Part shown: positions 16,559 to 24,795 of the stretch, in pieces | Layout: each line of letters opens with the position of its first letter | How positions within the stretch are numbered: the first letter of the stretch is position 1 | Assembly (NCBI GenBank): GCA_038002745.1 | Contig: JBBODD010000001.1 | Span: 3,782,001-3,846,000 of the forward strand | Length of the DNA: 64,000 nt | Direction: 5' to 3' | Origin: Bacillus sp. FSL H8-0547 | Lineage (GTDB): Bacteria; Bacillota; Bacilli; Bacillales; Bacillaceae | The notes under the pieces: generated by a model | Seen by the model: only the letters and a program-made list of their open reading frames with translations | Databases searched by the model: none | What the model was told of the DNA's origin: nothing | Program-made: the position numbers and the translations under genes

Positions 16559-16930
16559 ATGCAGCACATGATGATGGAGTTTTCACACGAACTGACACCT
16601 TATTTGACCCTGATCAGCCTTTTCTTTACAGTAGCTGCGATCTTTGCCTGCGGCTATCTGCTGGATCAGTCCTTTAAAAAACACCCGTCTATGAAAATGG
16701 CAGAAAGACATGAGCATAAAGACAGACTGATTTCACAGCGGAGACAAAATGAAACAAATGCGGTCATTGTCTGGATCATCAGGCAGATGAGGCGGTATGA
16801 TGCAGGAGATGATACTCCGTCAGGTTTCCTTCTTGAATCTTTCATAATCAATGAAAAACAAGGAGGATTTACATGGAAAAGAAATCTGCATTCATCTCTC
16901 GGAACGTATTACTTGCACTGCTTGGATTAG
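16559..16930 (+). CDS. mifM: MifM-like translational arrest leader for yidC2
   Basis: Small membrane protein immediately upstream of yidC2. Residues ~12-35 form one N-terminal membrane helix, as in MifM. After a charged linker comes VIVWIIRQMRRYDAGDD (69-85) and then PSGFLLES. This aligns with the arrest segment of B. subtilis MifM, which from memory has the Trp-Ile pair, basic Met/Arg stretch, acidic Asp/Glu cluster, then Gly and Leu. A strong AAAGGAGGTGA precedes it; starts at 16559 or 16568 are both possible. A ribosome held just after the acidic cluster would cover 16828-16835, the arm that masks the yidC2 ribosome binding site. Unlike the B. subtilis gene, the frame runs on 58 bases into yidC2. 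Confidence 0.75.
   Translation: MQHMMMEFSHELTPYLTLISLFFTVAAIFACGYLLDQSFKKHPSMKMAERHEHKDRLISQRRQNETNAVIVWIIRQMRRYDAGDDTPSGFLLESFIINEKQGGFTWKRNLHSSLGTYYLHCLD
16828..16866 (+). promoter_or_regulatory. Shine-Dalgarno-sequestering hairpin of yidC2
   Basis: CCTTCTTG (16828-16835) pairs along its full length (one G-U) with CAAGGAGG (16859-16866), the yidC2 ribosome binding site. A nested helix TTTCAT (16840-16845) with ATGAAA (16851-16856) stabilises it. The left arm lies inside the MifM-like gene, just after the predicted arrest codons, so stalling would free the binding site. Confidence 0.72.
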
Positions 16931-17703
16931 GCCTGCTCATTATTCTTAGCGGCTGCCAGCAGGCAGGCTCAGGAGGCATACAGGAAATATCGAGCGTTAC
17001 TCCGGGGTTTTTTAATCACTATTTTGTCTATCCATTTTCACTGCTATTAAAAACGTTTGCCGAATGGTTTCAGGGAAGCTACGGGCTTTCAATTATTCTC
17101 GTAACGTTAATGATCCGGTTCGTTCTTCTTCCATTTGCACTCAAACAGTCTAAAGATCAAATGCAAATGAAGGGGAAAATGGCAAAGGCGCAGCCTGAGC
17201 TGTCTGTCATTCAGGAAAAAATGAAAAAAGCAAAAGATGCCGAGACGAAAACGAAACTTCAGCAGGAGACGATGAAAGTGTATCAGAAGCACCAGATCAA
17301 TCCGCTTGCTGCACTTGGCGGATGTCTGCCGCTTCTCATTCAGCTTCCGTTTTTGACAGGATTTTATTATGCCATTCAGAGAACGCCTGAAATCGCCCAG
17401 CATTCCTTTTTATGGTTTAACCTCGGCAGCCCGAATCTTGTTCTGACACTTCTCGCAGCAGGCATCTATTTTCTTCAGGCAAGAGTATCGCTCGTCGGGC
17501 TTGAAGAAGCGCAGAAAAAACAAATGGCCATGTTCAGCTATCTGTCGCCTGTCATGATCGGCATGTTCTCGCTGACAGCACCGGCAGCTCTTCCGCTGTA
17601 CTGGACCATCGGAGGGATGTTTGTGATTTTGCAGACTCTCCTGACAAAAAAATTGTTTCATGCGGACAGTACCAGAAACAGTAAAGCAGAAGCACCCGTT
17701 TAA
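16873..17703 (+). CDS. yidC2: Membrane protein insertase YidC2 (YqjG type), lipoprotein
   Basis: Oxa1/YidC/SpoIIIJ family insertase of 276 aa. A signal peptide ends in the lipobox LSGC with C28 as the lipid site. Five membrane segments follow: SIILVTLMIRFVLLPF carries the conserved groove Arg, then a basic cytosolic hairpin, then PLAALGGCLPLLIQLPFL and later helices, and a basic tail. It inserts membrane proteins with or without Sec. Its position behind a MifM-like leader identifies it as the inducible second copy, made when SpoIIIJ/YidC1 capacity falls. GGAGG lies 6 bases before ATG 16873 inside the hairpin. Confidence 0.93.
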   Translation: MEKKSAFISRNVLLALLGLGLLIILSGCQQAGSGGIQEISSVTPGFFNHYFVYPFSLLLKTFAEWFQGSYGLSIILVTLMIRFVLLPFALKQSKDQMQMKGKMAKAQPELSVIQEKMKKAKDAETKTKLQQETMKVYQKHQINPLAALGGCLPLLIQLPFLTGFYYAIQRTPEIAQHSFLWFNLGSPNLVLTLLAAGIYFLQARVSLVGLEEAQKKQMAMFSYLSPVMIGMFSLTAPAALPLYWTIGGMFVILQTLLTKKLFHADSTRNSKAEAPV

Positions 17704-17730
17704 ACCTAAAACGACTATTCCTTCATGATA

Positions 17731-17762
17731 AAGACCGGAGACTTTGATCTCCGGTCTTTTTT
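17731..17762 (+). terminator. Rho-independent terminator
   Basis: AAGACCGGAGA and TCTCCGGTCTT arms with T6 after yidC2. Confidence 0.92.
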
Positions 17763-17837
17763 CATCTTTTCAAAAAAGGATTTGGCCTTGAAAAGAAGAA
17801 TGTATGTAGAAGACGATTAAAAAAGGGGTTATAGCAG

Positions 17838-18500
17838 ATGAAGTCCGGCGTATTTGAAAAAACCATCACGAAAAAAATAGAGGCAAAGCTCTCTTATTTA
17901 CTGAAGCTACCTGAAGGATATGAAGAAGGGACCGGAGAAGTGCCGCTTGTTCTGTTTCTTCACGGGGCAGGCGAACGGGGCACAAATCCTGAAGACGTCA
18001 GAAAGATAGGGCTCCCGGAGGTGGCAGACCGAGAAGATTTTCCCTTCATCCTGCTCGCTCCTCAATGCCCGGTATCCACGGCAAGAAGGTCGAACTGGAT
18101 CATGGAGCTCGACGGTGCTGCCGCTTTGCTGGAAGAGGTTGTGGAAAGCTACAGAGTCGATAAGAACCGGATTTATTTGACTGGCATGAGCATGGGGGCA
18201 TATGGAGCTTTTGAACTCGCAGGAAGAATGCCGGAAACATTCGCAGCCCTTGCTGCTGTATGCGGAGGCGGCTGTCCGGAGAAAGCAGGCCTGCTGAAAG
18301 AGATTCCTGTCTGGATTTTTCACGGAGAAGACGATGATGTCATTCCAATCAAGGAAAGCCTGGATATGGTTAATGCCTTAAAGCAGGCAGGCGGCAATGT
18401 AGCATTCACATCTTATCCAGGAGTCAAACATGATTCATGGGTCCAGGCATACAATGATCCTGAACTGTACAACTGGATGCTGAGCAAGAGCAAGGCTTAA
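17838..18500 (+). CDS. Alpha/beta hydrolase, phospholipase/carboxylesterase-like
   Basis: 220-aa serine hydrolase. The oxyanion region is LFLHGAGERGTNP, the nucleophile elbow G-M-S-M-G lies in TGMSMGAYGAFELA, the acid is in WIFHGEDDDVIP, and the base is His in VKHDSWVQAY, giving a full triad. It resembles esterases annotated as prolyl oligopeptidase-like or PHB depolymerase-like. No signal peptide, so it is cytosolic. AAAAAGGGG precedes the ATG. Monocistronic; substrate unknown. Confidence 0.87.
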   Translation: MKSGVFEKTITKKIEAKLSYLLKLPEGYEEGTGEVPLVLFLHGAGERGTNPEDVRKIGLPEVADREDFPFILLAPQCPVSTARRSNWIMELDGAAALLEEVVESYRVDKNRIYLTGMSMGAYGAFELAGRMPETFAALAAVCGGGCPEKAGLLKEIPVWIFHGEDDDVIPIKESLDMVNALKQAGGNVAFTSYPGVKHDSWVQAYNDPELYNWMLSKSKA

Positions 18501-18510
18501 ATAAAATAGA

Positions 18511-18543
18511 AAAGGAGACGCTGGTAAACCAGTCGTCTCCTTG
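18511..18543 (+). terminator. Probable terminator hairpin
   Basis: AAGGAGACG and CGTCTCCTT outer arms with an inner CTGG/CCAG stem; the T tail is weak. Confidence 0.6.
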
Positions 18544-18705
18544 CGTATTGAGGCGAAGAACCACATGCCACATTCATGTGTGCGGGAATCCGCATGTTCT
18601 CCGGCTTACACAATTCAGCTCATCGCTCTAGTAATATACCATGCATAAGGAAAAGAAACAAGCATGATTTTTAAAAACACATCAGTGCAGGGGAGGCAGG
18701 GCTTC

Positions 18706-18972
18706 ATGAATTTAAAAAAGTTCACTAAGGATTTTAAGGAATTTCCGCTGAGCGACGGCTGGAAGCTTGTGATGCACAAGGATTTCGAGCTGTTCAAAAG
18801 CAGGGAAAATTATGCAATTATCGATGCCGAAGCTGACGTCCTCTTAAAGTTTTACCTTGAGAGCCCGGAGGTCATGTGCTTTAAAAAAACCGTCTGGAAC
18901 CTCGACTGCAAGCTGAATTGTGCATCAAAAGTACTGACTGTATTTAATGAGCCTGATCTATTTGATGAGTGA
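18706..18972 (+). CDS. Conserved hypothetical small protein
   Basis: 88 aa, soluble and rich in Lys, Phe and Leu (FPLSDGWKLVMHKDFELFKSREN ... VLLKFYLESPEVMCFKKTVWNLDC). It has three Cys but no CxxC pair and no signal peptide or membrane segment. The start ATG 18706 has GGGGAGG nine bases ahead; an earlier in-frame ATG at 18664 lacks a site. I do not recognise a family. It lies alone between the esterase and the T-box leader. Confidence 0.6.
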   Translation: MNLKKFTKDFKEFPLSDGWKLVMHKDFELFKSRENYAIIDAEADVLLKFYLESPEVMCFKKTVWNLDCKLNCASKVLTVFNEPDLFDE

Positions 18973-18998
18973 AGAAAGGTGCCATTTAAAAAAACAGG

Positions 18999-19027
18999 TT
19001 GACATCAGCAGTCCTGAGATGTTTAAA
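18999..19027 (+). promoter_or_regulatory. Possible sigma-A promoter for the T-box transcript
   Basis: Perfect TTGACA (18999-19004), a 17-bp spacer and a weak TTTAAA (19022-19027) lie just before the T-box. Confidence 0.4.
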
Positions 19028-19047
19028 TTATCTATAAATTAATGGAG

Positions 19048-19284
19048 CGTAACGTTGATGGGAAACACAGTAATCACATTGTCCCTGTTTTAGAGAGCTG
19101 ACGCAAGGTGAAAGTCAGTACACACAATGCGGATGAATTTCGGTCCCTGAGTTTTTGTTTCGACCTGACGGAAGGAATGAACGGGTTGTCCCGATATCGA
19201 CTTAAGAGCCGGAGAGTATTGTATTCTCAACTAGGGTGGTACCGCGATGAACAGTCGCCCCTACATTCAGGGGGCGGCTTTTTT
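19048..19284 (+). promoter_or_regulatory. T-box leader (probable tRNA-Phe) controlling the NSS transporter
   Basis: Typical opening AACGTTGATGGG (19051-) leads to a stem I with CTGAC/GTCAG distal hairpin and a CATTGT/ACAATG helix. The right strand of the specifier loop reads GATGAA-TTT-CGG; taking the triplet after GAA gives UUU (19138-19140), or UUC in the next register, phenylalanine in either case. The T-box AGGGTGGTACCGCG is at 19233-19246 with bulge UGGU, suited to an ACCA acceptor end. A terminator follows. Uncharged tRNA should allow read-through to the transporter. Confidence 0.9.
19254..19284 (+). terminator. T-box terminator
   Basis: GTCGCCCC and GGGGGCGGC arms with T6, the alternative structure to the antiterminator formed by the T-box. 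Confidence 0.9.
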
Positions 19285-19326
19285 GCGTTTTCATTAATAT
19301 AAAGACACAATCATGAGAGGTGCATA

Positions 19327-20679
19327 ATGAGAGAACATCAGCAGTGGTCTTCAAAACTGGGATTTATATTAGCTGCAGCAGGATCGGCAATCGGACTTGG
19401 GGCAATATGGAAATTCCCGTATATAGCGGGAGTCAGCGGCGGGGGAGCCTTCTTTTTTATATTCCTTCTCTTCACATTATTGCTTGGCCTGCCATTGCTC
19501 CTGGCAGAATTTGCGGTTGGAAGAAGCACTCAGAAAGATGCGATCCAATCATATAAAGCAATCGCGCCGGGAACAAAATGGTTTTCTGTCGGGTATTTAG
19601 GAATGATCACCTGTTTTATTCTGCTGTCATTCTACAGTGTCATTGGAGGATGGATTCTTCTCTACCTCTTAAAAACACTGACAGGTGATTTAAACGGACT
19701 CAGTCAGGAGCAATATGGACAGCTGTTCGGCGAAACGATCACTGACCCTGTTTTAAGCGTCGGTGCACACCTTGTCTTCATGGCAATCACCATTGCGGTT
19801 GTAGCAAAAGGGGTACAAAAAGGGATTGAGCGCACTAGTAAATTTATGATGCCGGTCTTATTTCTTTTGTTTATCGTGCTGATTTTCCGATCGCTTACGC
19901 TCGACGGGGCGATTGAAGGAGTCCGCTTTTTGTTTCAGCCGGACTTTTCAAAATTAACGTCAGAAACCATTCTGGCAGCACTGGGACAATCCTTTTTCAC
20001 CCTGAGTGTCGGTGTTTCCGTTATGGTAACGTACAGCTCTTATCTATCGAAAGAGTCCAATCTGCCTCAATCTGCGTTTTCGATTGTCGGAATGAACATT
20101 TTTATTGTTGTTCTTGCGGGACTTGCGATCTTTCCGGCCGTGTTTTCATTTGGCCTGAAGCCAGATGCCGGTCCGGTGCTGCTCTTTAACGTATTGCCGA
20201 CCGTTTTTAATCAAATGGCATTTGGCATGGTATTCTTTGCAGCATTCCTCCTGCTTTTCCTGTTTGCATCTTTAACTTCGGCATTTTCCATGCTTGAAAT
20301 TATTGTCTCTGTATTATCAAAAGGAGACTCTGAAAAACGGACGAAATGGTCCTGGACGATTGGACTTCTAATCTTTTTAGTAGGCATACCATCAGCTTTA
20401 TCATTTGGAGTTTGGAGTGACGTAAGCATTTTCGGCAAAACCATTTTTGATGCGGCGGATTATCTGGTCAGTAATATTCTGATGCCTGTGGGGGCCCTGC
20501 TTATTTCTATTTTTGTTCCGCTGAAAATGAAAAAATCAGCTCTTTATGAAGAGCTCTCTAAAGGATCTTCTTTATCCAAAGGACTGTTCAATGTGTGGTT
20601 CCTGCTCATGAGATACGTGGCGCCAATTGCCATTTTCCTGGTTTTGCTTGACGTAATGGGAGTTTGGAAGCTCTTATAA
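19327..20679 (+). CDS. Sodium-dependent amino acid transporter, NSS family
   Basis: 450-aa LeuT-fold symporter. TM1 has the family signature [25 protein letters not shown] with the unwound Gly-rich Na+/substrate site, followed by [12 protein letters not shown]. About eleven to twelve hydrophobic segments can be counted. The B. subtilis counterparts are YocR/YhdH, of poorly defined substrate. The phenylalanine-type T-box upstream suggests an aromatic amino acid, most likely phenylalanine, as cargo. That is inference from regulation. GAGAGG lies before ATG 19327. Confidence 0.9.
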   Translation: MREHQQWSSKLGFILAAAGSAIGLGAIWKFPYIAGVSGGGAFFFIFLLFTLLLGLPLLLAEFAVGRSTQKDAIQSYKAIAPGTKWFSVGYLGMITCFILLSFYSVIGGWILLYLLKTLTGDLNGLSQEQYGQLFGETITDPVLSVGAHLVFMAITIAVVAKGVQKGIERTSKFMMPVLFLLFIVLIFRSLTLDGAIEGVRFLFQPDFSKLTSETILAALGQSFFTLSVGVSVMVTYSSYLSKESNLPQSAFSIVGMNIFIVVLAGLAIFPAVFSFGLKPDAGPVLLFNVLPTVFNQMAFGMVFFAAFLLLFLFASLTSAFSMLEIIVSVLSKGDSEKRTKWSWTIGLLIFLVGIPSALSFGVWSDVSIFGKTIFDAADYLVSNILMPVGALLISIFVPLKMKKSALYEELSKGSSLSKGLFNVWFLLMRYVAPIAIFLVLLDVMGVWKLL

Positions 20680-20686
20680 GTAATGG

Positions 20687-20716
20687 AAAGGACTCCGCTG
20701 CTGCGGGGTCCTTTTT
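20687..20716 (+). terminator. Rho-independent terminator
   Basis: AAAGGACtCCGC and GCGGgGTCCTTT arms with T5. Confidence 0.9.
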
Positions 20717-20718
20717 GC

Positions 20719-20748
20719 GTATACTCAAGGGGAATTTAAGGAATATTA
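20719..20748 (+). promoter_or_regulatory. Candidate sigma-G promoter of the germination operon
   Basis: GTATA (20719-20723) fits the forespore -35, and AATATTA (20742-20748) fits -10 CATNNTA except for the first base, with an 18-bp spacer. It lies 34 bp before the gerA-type start. Confidence 0.45.
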
Positions 20749-20781
20749 ATCCATGACTAAATTGAAATTGAGGGACTGCGC

Positions 20782-22260
20782 ATGTCGAAAATGGTTGCTC
20801 CTGAAAAAATACCCCAATCTCTGCATGCCGGCAAATCGCTGATTTGTGAGAAGCTGGGTAACAGTTCGGATTTGAAATTTAAAGAAATGAAAAATAACGG
20901 ATTTACTTTTTTAATCGTATATATCAGCACGATTGTTGAAAACAAACAGCTGGAGGAGCTGATTCTTCCATCACTTGCTTCATTTGATGCAGAAAAGGCC
21001 GAGGCAGCAGAGGATACCGTTGATTTCCTCAGGGATCATGTTATTGCTCTGAAGGACACCAGGAAAATAACAAACATGAATGACGCGGTAAATGAGCTGC
21101 TTTTTGGCAATACGGTCATTCTTTTTGAAGGTCAGTCGAGCTGTATTACAGCCGGAACGGACAAGTTTCCTGAAAGGAGTATTTCAAATCCGAAAGCTCA
21201 GCGGACACTGAAAGGTCCAGACATTGGATTCAATGAAGATATTTCTTCGAATACGGCTCTGATCAGAAAAATAATCAGAAATCCGGCACTCAGAATAGAG
21301 TCTCCAGAGATTGATTCAACTACTAAGATTTGCATCATTTACATGGAAGGAAAAGCTGACAAGGAAATTTTAAAAGAGCTAAAAAAGATGCTTTCCTCTA
21401 TTAAAATGGACGTCATTCTTGATTCCAACTACCTTGAAGAGACCATGCAAAAGTCTTCAAACTCCATCTTCCCGCTAACACTTTCAACGGACAGACCGGA
21501 CGTTGTCTGCAGTGAAATTATGGAAGGGAGAATTGCTCTCATCGTTGACGGGACACCGTTTGTGGTCACTTTGCCGACTGTGTTTGTGCAGCTGTTTCAG
21601 TCACCGGATGATTATTATTTTTTGACAAAAAAGATTATGGCAAAGAGACTTTCACGTATGTTAATCTACTGCTTTTCCATTCTTCTCCCAGCCCTTTATA
21701 TTGCTTTTACGATTTATCATCCCGGTCTGATCCCGACAAATCTGCTTGTTGGAATTGTCACACAGAGGGAACTTGTGCCTGCTCCAACAGTTGTTGAGAC
21801 GATCGTTTTTTATTTTCTGATCCTGATTATTACCGAAAGTTCGCTCAGGCTTCCTCAATCCGTTGTGTTTACGGTCACTGTTTTTGCAGCCATTGTACTC
21901 GGACAATCGGCAGTGGAAGCTTACCTTGTTCAGCCTTTTACGCTTGTTGTATTAAGTGCCTCTTACATCTTTTCAAGCATCATTCCGGTCTATTCTCTTG
22001 CGACCGTTTCTCAAAAGCTGACTGTTGTATTTATGTTTCTGGCATCCGTTTTAGGATTTTTCGGCATTATTGCAGGGATTTTGTATTACCTGCTTCAGTT
22101 ATCTTCATCAAGATCATTCGGGGTGCCGTATCTTGCACCGTTTGCTCCTTTTAAGCCAGGAGATCAAAAGGATGCTGCATTCAGGGTTCCTATGTATGAA
22201 CAGCTGAACAATAAGAAGACCTTTACTAAAGAAGAAAAAGATCAGCTGAAAAACAAGTAA
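20782..22260 (+). CDS. gerA-like: Spore germination receptor subunit A (GerAA family)
   Basis: 492-aa A subunit of a nutrient germinant receptor in the spore inner membrane. A long soluble N-terminal half is followed by conserved DGTPFVVTLPTVFVQLFQSPDDYY and five to six membrane segments. The family PSLYI-like motif is present as LLPALYIAFTIYHPGLIPTNLL, followed by RELVPAPTVVE. The C-terminal PYLAPFAPFKPGDQKDAAFR is typical. It is first of three genes with short gaps (10 and 23 bp) and is likely forespore-expressed. The germinant is unknown. Confidence 0.93.
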   Translation: MSKMVAPEKIPQSLHAGKSLICEKLGNSSDLKFKEMKNNGFTFLIVYISTIVENKQLEELILPSLASFDAEKAEAAEDTVDFLRDHVIALKDTRKITNMNDAVNELLFGNTVILFEGQSSCITAGTDKFPERSISNPKAQRTLKGPDIGFNEDISSNTALIRKIIRNPALRIESPEIDSTTKICIIYMEGKADKEILKELKKMLSSIKMDVILDSNYLEETMQKSSNSIFPLTLSTDRPDVVCSEIMEGRIALIVDGTPFVVTLPTVFVQLFQSPDDYYFLTKKIMAKRLSRMLIYCFSILLPALYIAFTIYHPGLIPTNLLVGIVTQRELVPAPTVVETIVFYFLILIITESSLRLPQSVVFTVTVFAAIVLGQSAVEAYLVQPFTLVVLSASYIFSSIIPVYSLATVSQKLTVVFMFLASVLGFFGIIAGILYYLLQLSSSRSFGVPYLAPFAPFKPGDQKDAAFRVPMYEQLNNKKTFTKEEKDQLKNK

Positions 22261-22270
22261 GGAGGACACG

Positions 22271-23449
22271 ATGAAGAAAAAAGCATGGGGACTTATATTT
22301 TTCGTCATTCTTACTCTTGGTTCCAGTGTGGTTATTTCAAAGAATGTAGAGGATACCCTGATTAAATCAATTTCCATCGTCAGTGCGATAGGAATTGATT
22401 CCAGTGAGGAAGGGTATGAAGTAACACTTCAGATGATCAATACCGCAGCTAAACCTGATTCAGTGGGAGAAGTTCCGGGTTCAATTATCTACCAGCAATC
22501 AGGCAGAACAATTTCTCAGGCAGTCAAAAATATCTTAAACCGTAATCCAAAGAAAATTTTTCTCGACAGCGCCGATTTGATTGTCATTGGAGAACAAACA
22601 GCAAGAGAAAAAGGAATTCATGAGATACTGGCCTTGTTTCTGACAGAATCTGAAATTTCCTCAAGCATAAAAATTATGGTGACAAAAGATTATCCGGCAA
22701 GCAAAATTATTAAGACTATTACCCCGGCTGAAAAGGTCTCATCTAAAAGAATCAATGACATTGTACACAGCAATGAATTAAATCTTGGATCTGTGGCAAG
22801 TGTATATCCTGTTAAAGTAATGAACGATCTTCTCAGAAATATAAAAGCAACAGCTCTTCCTTATGTTACGCTGAGCAGTGATCAGGAGATAGGTTCCTCA
22901 CAAGAGAATATTTCTTCTCCTGAGCCGGAGGTTCTTTTAATCCTGAACGGAATGGCTTATTTCAAAAAGGACAAGCTTGCTGGTTATTTAAGCAGGGATG
23001 AGAGCAAGATTTTTCTTGGTATTACGAACGGTACAAAAAAAACGACGATTGAGGCGCAATGCGGAGCTGATGATCCAGGTTTTTTTACCGTACACATTAA
23101 AAAGTCAAAAACCAGTGTAAAGCCAGTCTACAGCAATGAAATGGTTTCATTTCAAGTCGAACGGAAGATGAAAGGGGAATTATTTGAAAGCACATGCAGA
23201 CAGGATGATCTTCCTAATTTAGAATCTAAGACTGAAGAAGTCTTAAAAAGGGAGATGGCTGGACTGATTGCCAGAAGTCAGGAAGAAAACAATGACTTTC
23301 TTGGCTTTCTAAAAGAAGTCTACTTGAGAAACCCATATAAATTTCAGGAAATCAACAAGAAATGGAAAGAACTATATCCTGAGGTTCCGGTAGAAATAGA
23401 AGTGAACTTGGAGATTGAAGATATTGGAGATGTGAACCGGATACCGTAA
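22271..23449 (+). CDS. gerC-like: Spore germination receptor subunit C (GerAC family), no lipobox
   Basis: 392-aa Ger(x)C protein. The N-terminal signal-like helix (AWGLIFFVILTLGSSVVIS) is followed by IVSAIGIDSSEEGYEVTLQM, the usual family start, then the TISQAVKNILNRNPKKIFLDSADLIVIGE core. The normal LxGC lipobox is absent: where Cys-Trp-Asp is expected the sequence is S-K-N-V-E-D, so it cannot be diacylglyceryl-anchored and may be held by an uncleaved helix. It sits between the A and B subunit genes (order A-C-B). GGAGG precedes the ATG. Confidence 0.9.
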   Translation: MKKKAWGLIFFVILTLGSSVVISKNVEDTLIKSISIVSAIGIDSSEEGYEVTLQMINTAAKPDSVGEVPGSIIYQQSGRTISQAVKNILNRNPKKIFLDSADLIVIGEQTAREKGIHEILALFLTESEISSSIKIMVTKDYPASKIIKTITPAEKVSSKRINDIVHSNELNLGSVASVYPVKVMNDLLRNIKATALPYVTLSSDQEIGSSQENISSPEPEVLLILNGMAYFKKDKLAGYLSRDESKIFLGITNGTKKTTIEAQCGADDPGFFTVHIKKSKTSVKPVYSNEMVSFQVERKMKGELFESTCRQDDLPNLESKTEEVLKREMAGLIARSQEENNDFLGFLKEVYLRNPYKFQEINKKWKELYPEVPVEIEVNLEIEDIGDVNRIP

Positions 23450-23472
23450 CCCTTTCAGGCAAAGGATGATGA

Positions 23473-24594
23473 ATGATGAATCAGCAGATTACACCTTATC
23501 AAGTTTTTTCCTTAATGGTTCTTTTTCTATTAGGCAGTACAGTGGTAGTAGGGCTCAGCTTGGATGCTGAAGAAGAAGCCTGGCTTGTAAATATGATAGC
23601 CACGGCGGCAGGTATCGTCATTTATTTTTTGTATATATGGATTCTTCGCATCGATCCCAGGAGAAAAACCTTTACAGAGCTTTTGAAGACAAGTTTCGGC
23701 AAGTGGATAGGGACATGTTTCATTTGCCTGTACGCGGTCTACTTTCTTTATATCGGGATGAGAGTTGTGAAAGATTTTGAGTTTTTCATCAGCACGGTCC
23801 TTTTTTACAACATTGAAACATGGGTCATTGGTTTTGTCTTCATTCTGCTGGCAGGGTATGCGTGCATATTAGGATTAGAGGCGATTGCAAGAGTATCGGA
23901 ATTGCTTTTTTTCGGAAGTATTATGATGATTGCGCTGACCACACTCATAACCATTTTGAACCCAATGTTCGAATGGACAAACGTTCTGCCTCTTATAAAG
24001 CCTGACTGGAGGTCTGTGATAGGATCTGTTTTTCCGGCAAAAATAACGTTTCCGTTCGGAGAACTGATTACATTCCTCATGATTTTTCCCGCTGTGAATG
24101 ACCAGTCCTACTTGTTTAAAAGAGGATGGATGGCTGTTGTATTCAGCGGTCTCATTATCATTGCCATTACAGAATCCATTATCGGCATGCTCGGGGCGAA
24201 AATCGCGGTCTATTTTTCCTATCCCCTCATTAAATCAATTGAAACGATTGATTTGCTGGATTTTTTTCAGCACATCGAAATCCTGTCTGTCATTGTTTTT
24301 TTCTTTGTAGGTTTTATAAAAGTGGTGCTTCTCTGCTATGCCTCTATAAAAAGCCTGTCTGAGATTATGCCCCGGGTTAAAAATAATTATCTCGTATACG
24401 GGGTCCTTTCAGCTGGATTTGCATCCACCTTTTTTATGGATTCAAGTATAGTCGAGCATACGAAAACCGGTCTTGAAATCGTTCCAAAATATATACATCT
24501 GCCATTTCAATTCGGAATTCCGCTGCTGCTGCTTGCAATCCTTCTTCTCAAGATGATGCTTAAGAAAAAGAAGACGGCTGAACAAGAGAAATAG
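23473..24594 (+). CDS. gerB-like: Spore germination receptor subunit B (GerAB family)
   Basis: 373-aa APC-superfamily integral membrane protein with about ten helices. The family start ITPYQVFSLMVLFLLGSTVVVGL is present. FPFGELITFLMIFPAVNDQSYLFKRG corresponds to the central region, and a basic LLLKMMLKKKKTAEQEK tail ends the protein. The B subunit carries the germinant-binding pocket in this family. Either ATG 23473 or 23476 may start it behind AAAGG. It is the last gene of the receptor operon; no D-type small subunit follows. Confidence 0.92.
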   Translation: MMNQQITPYQVFSLMVLFLLGSTVVVGLSLDAEEEAWLVNMIATAAGIVIYFLYIWILRIDPRRKTFTELLKTSFGKWIGTCFICLYAVYFLYIGMRVVKDFEFFISTVLFYNIETWVIGFVFILLAGYACILGLEAIARVSELLFFGSIMMIALTTLITILNPMFEWTNVLPLIKPDWRSVIGSVFPAKITFPFGELITFLMIFPAVNDQSYLFKRGWMAVVFSGLIIIAITESIIGMLGAKIAVYFSYPLIKSIETIDLLDFFQHIEILSVIVFFFVGFIKVVLLCYASIKSLSEIMPRVKNNYLVYGVLSAGFASTFFMDSSIVEHTKTGLEIVPKYIHLPFQFGIPLLLLAILLLKMMLKKKKTAEQEK

Positions 24595-24644
24595 TTGCAA
24601 AATCTTCCTTGGAAGAGTAGACTTTGAAACAAAGTACATAACAT

Positions 24645-24731
24645 AACGGGAGCTTGTGGAATCAGGCTGAGAGTGCGGCTAACTGCTGCAGACCGGATGA
24701 ACCTGTTGGATAATGCCAGCGCAGGGAAATT
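24645..24731 (+). promoter_or_regulatory. TPP riboswitch (thi box)
   Basis: The conserved arms are visible: GGGAGC opening, AGGCTGAGAGTGCGG, ACCGGATGAACCTG, and TGGATAATGCCAGCG...AGGGAA. It binds thiamine pyrophosphate and reduces thiMDE expression. Confidence 0.97.
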
Positions 24732-24746
24732 ATAGGGATACCTGTA

Positions 24747-24775
24747 AGCACTTTGCCGCGGCATAGTGCTTATTT
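24747..24775 (+). terminator. TPP riboswitch expression-platform hairpin
   Basis: AAGCACT and AGTGCTT arms enclose a CCGCGG-containing loop, followed by a short T-rich tract before the thiM ribosome binding site. It probably acts as the regulated terminator. Confidence 0.6.
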
Positions 24776-24795
24776 ATATTGGAGGGGAAACGATC

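Noticed and set aside
19108-19302. 64-codon frame within the T-box
   Set aside because: It spans the specifier loop, antiterminator and terminator, so conservation there is structural RNA.
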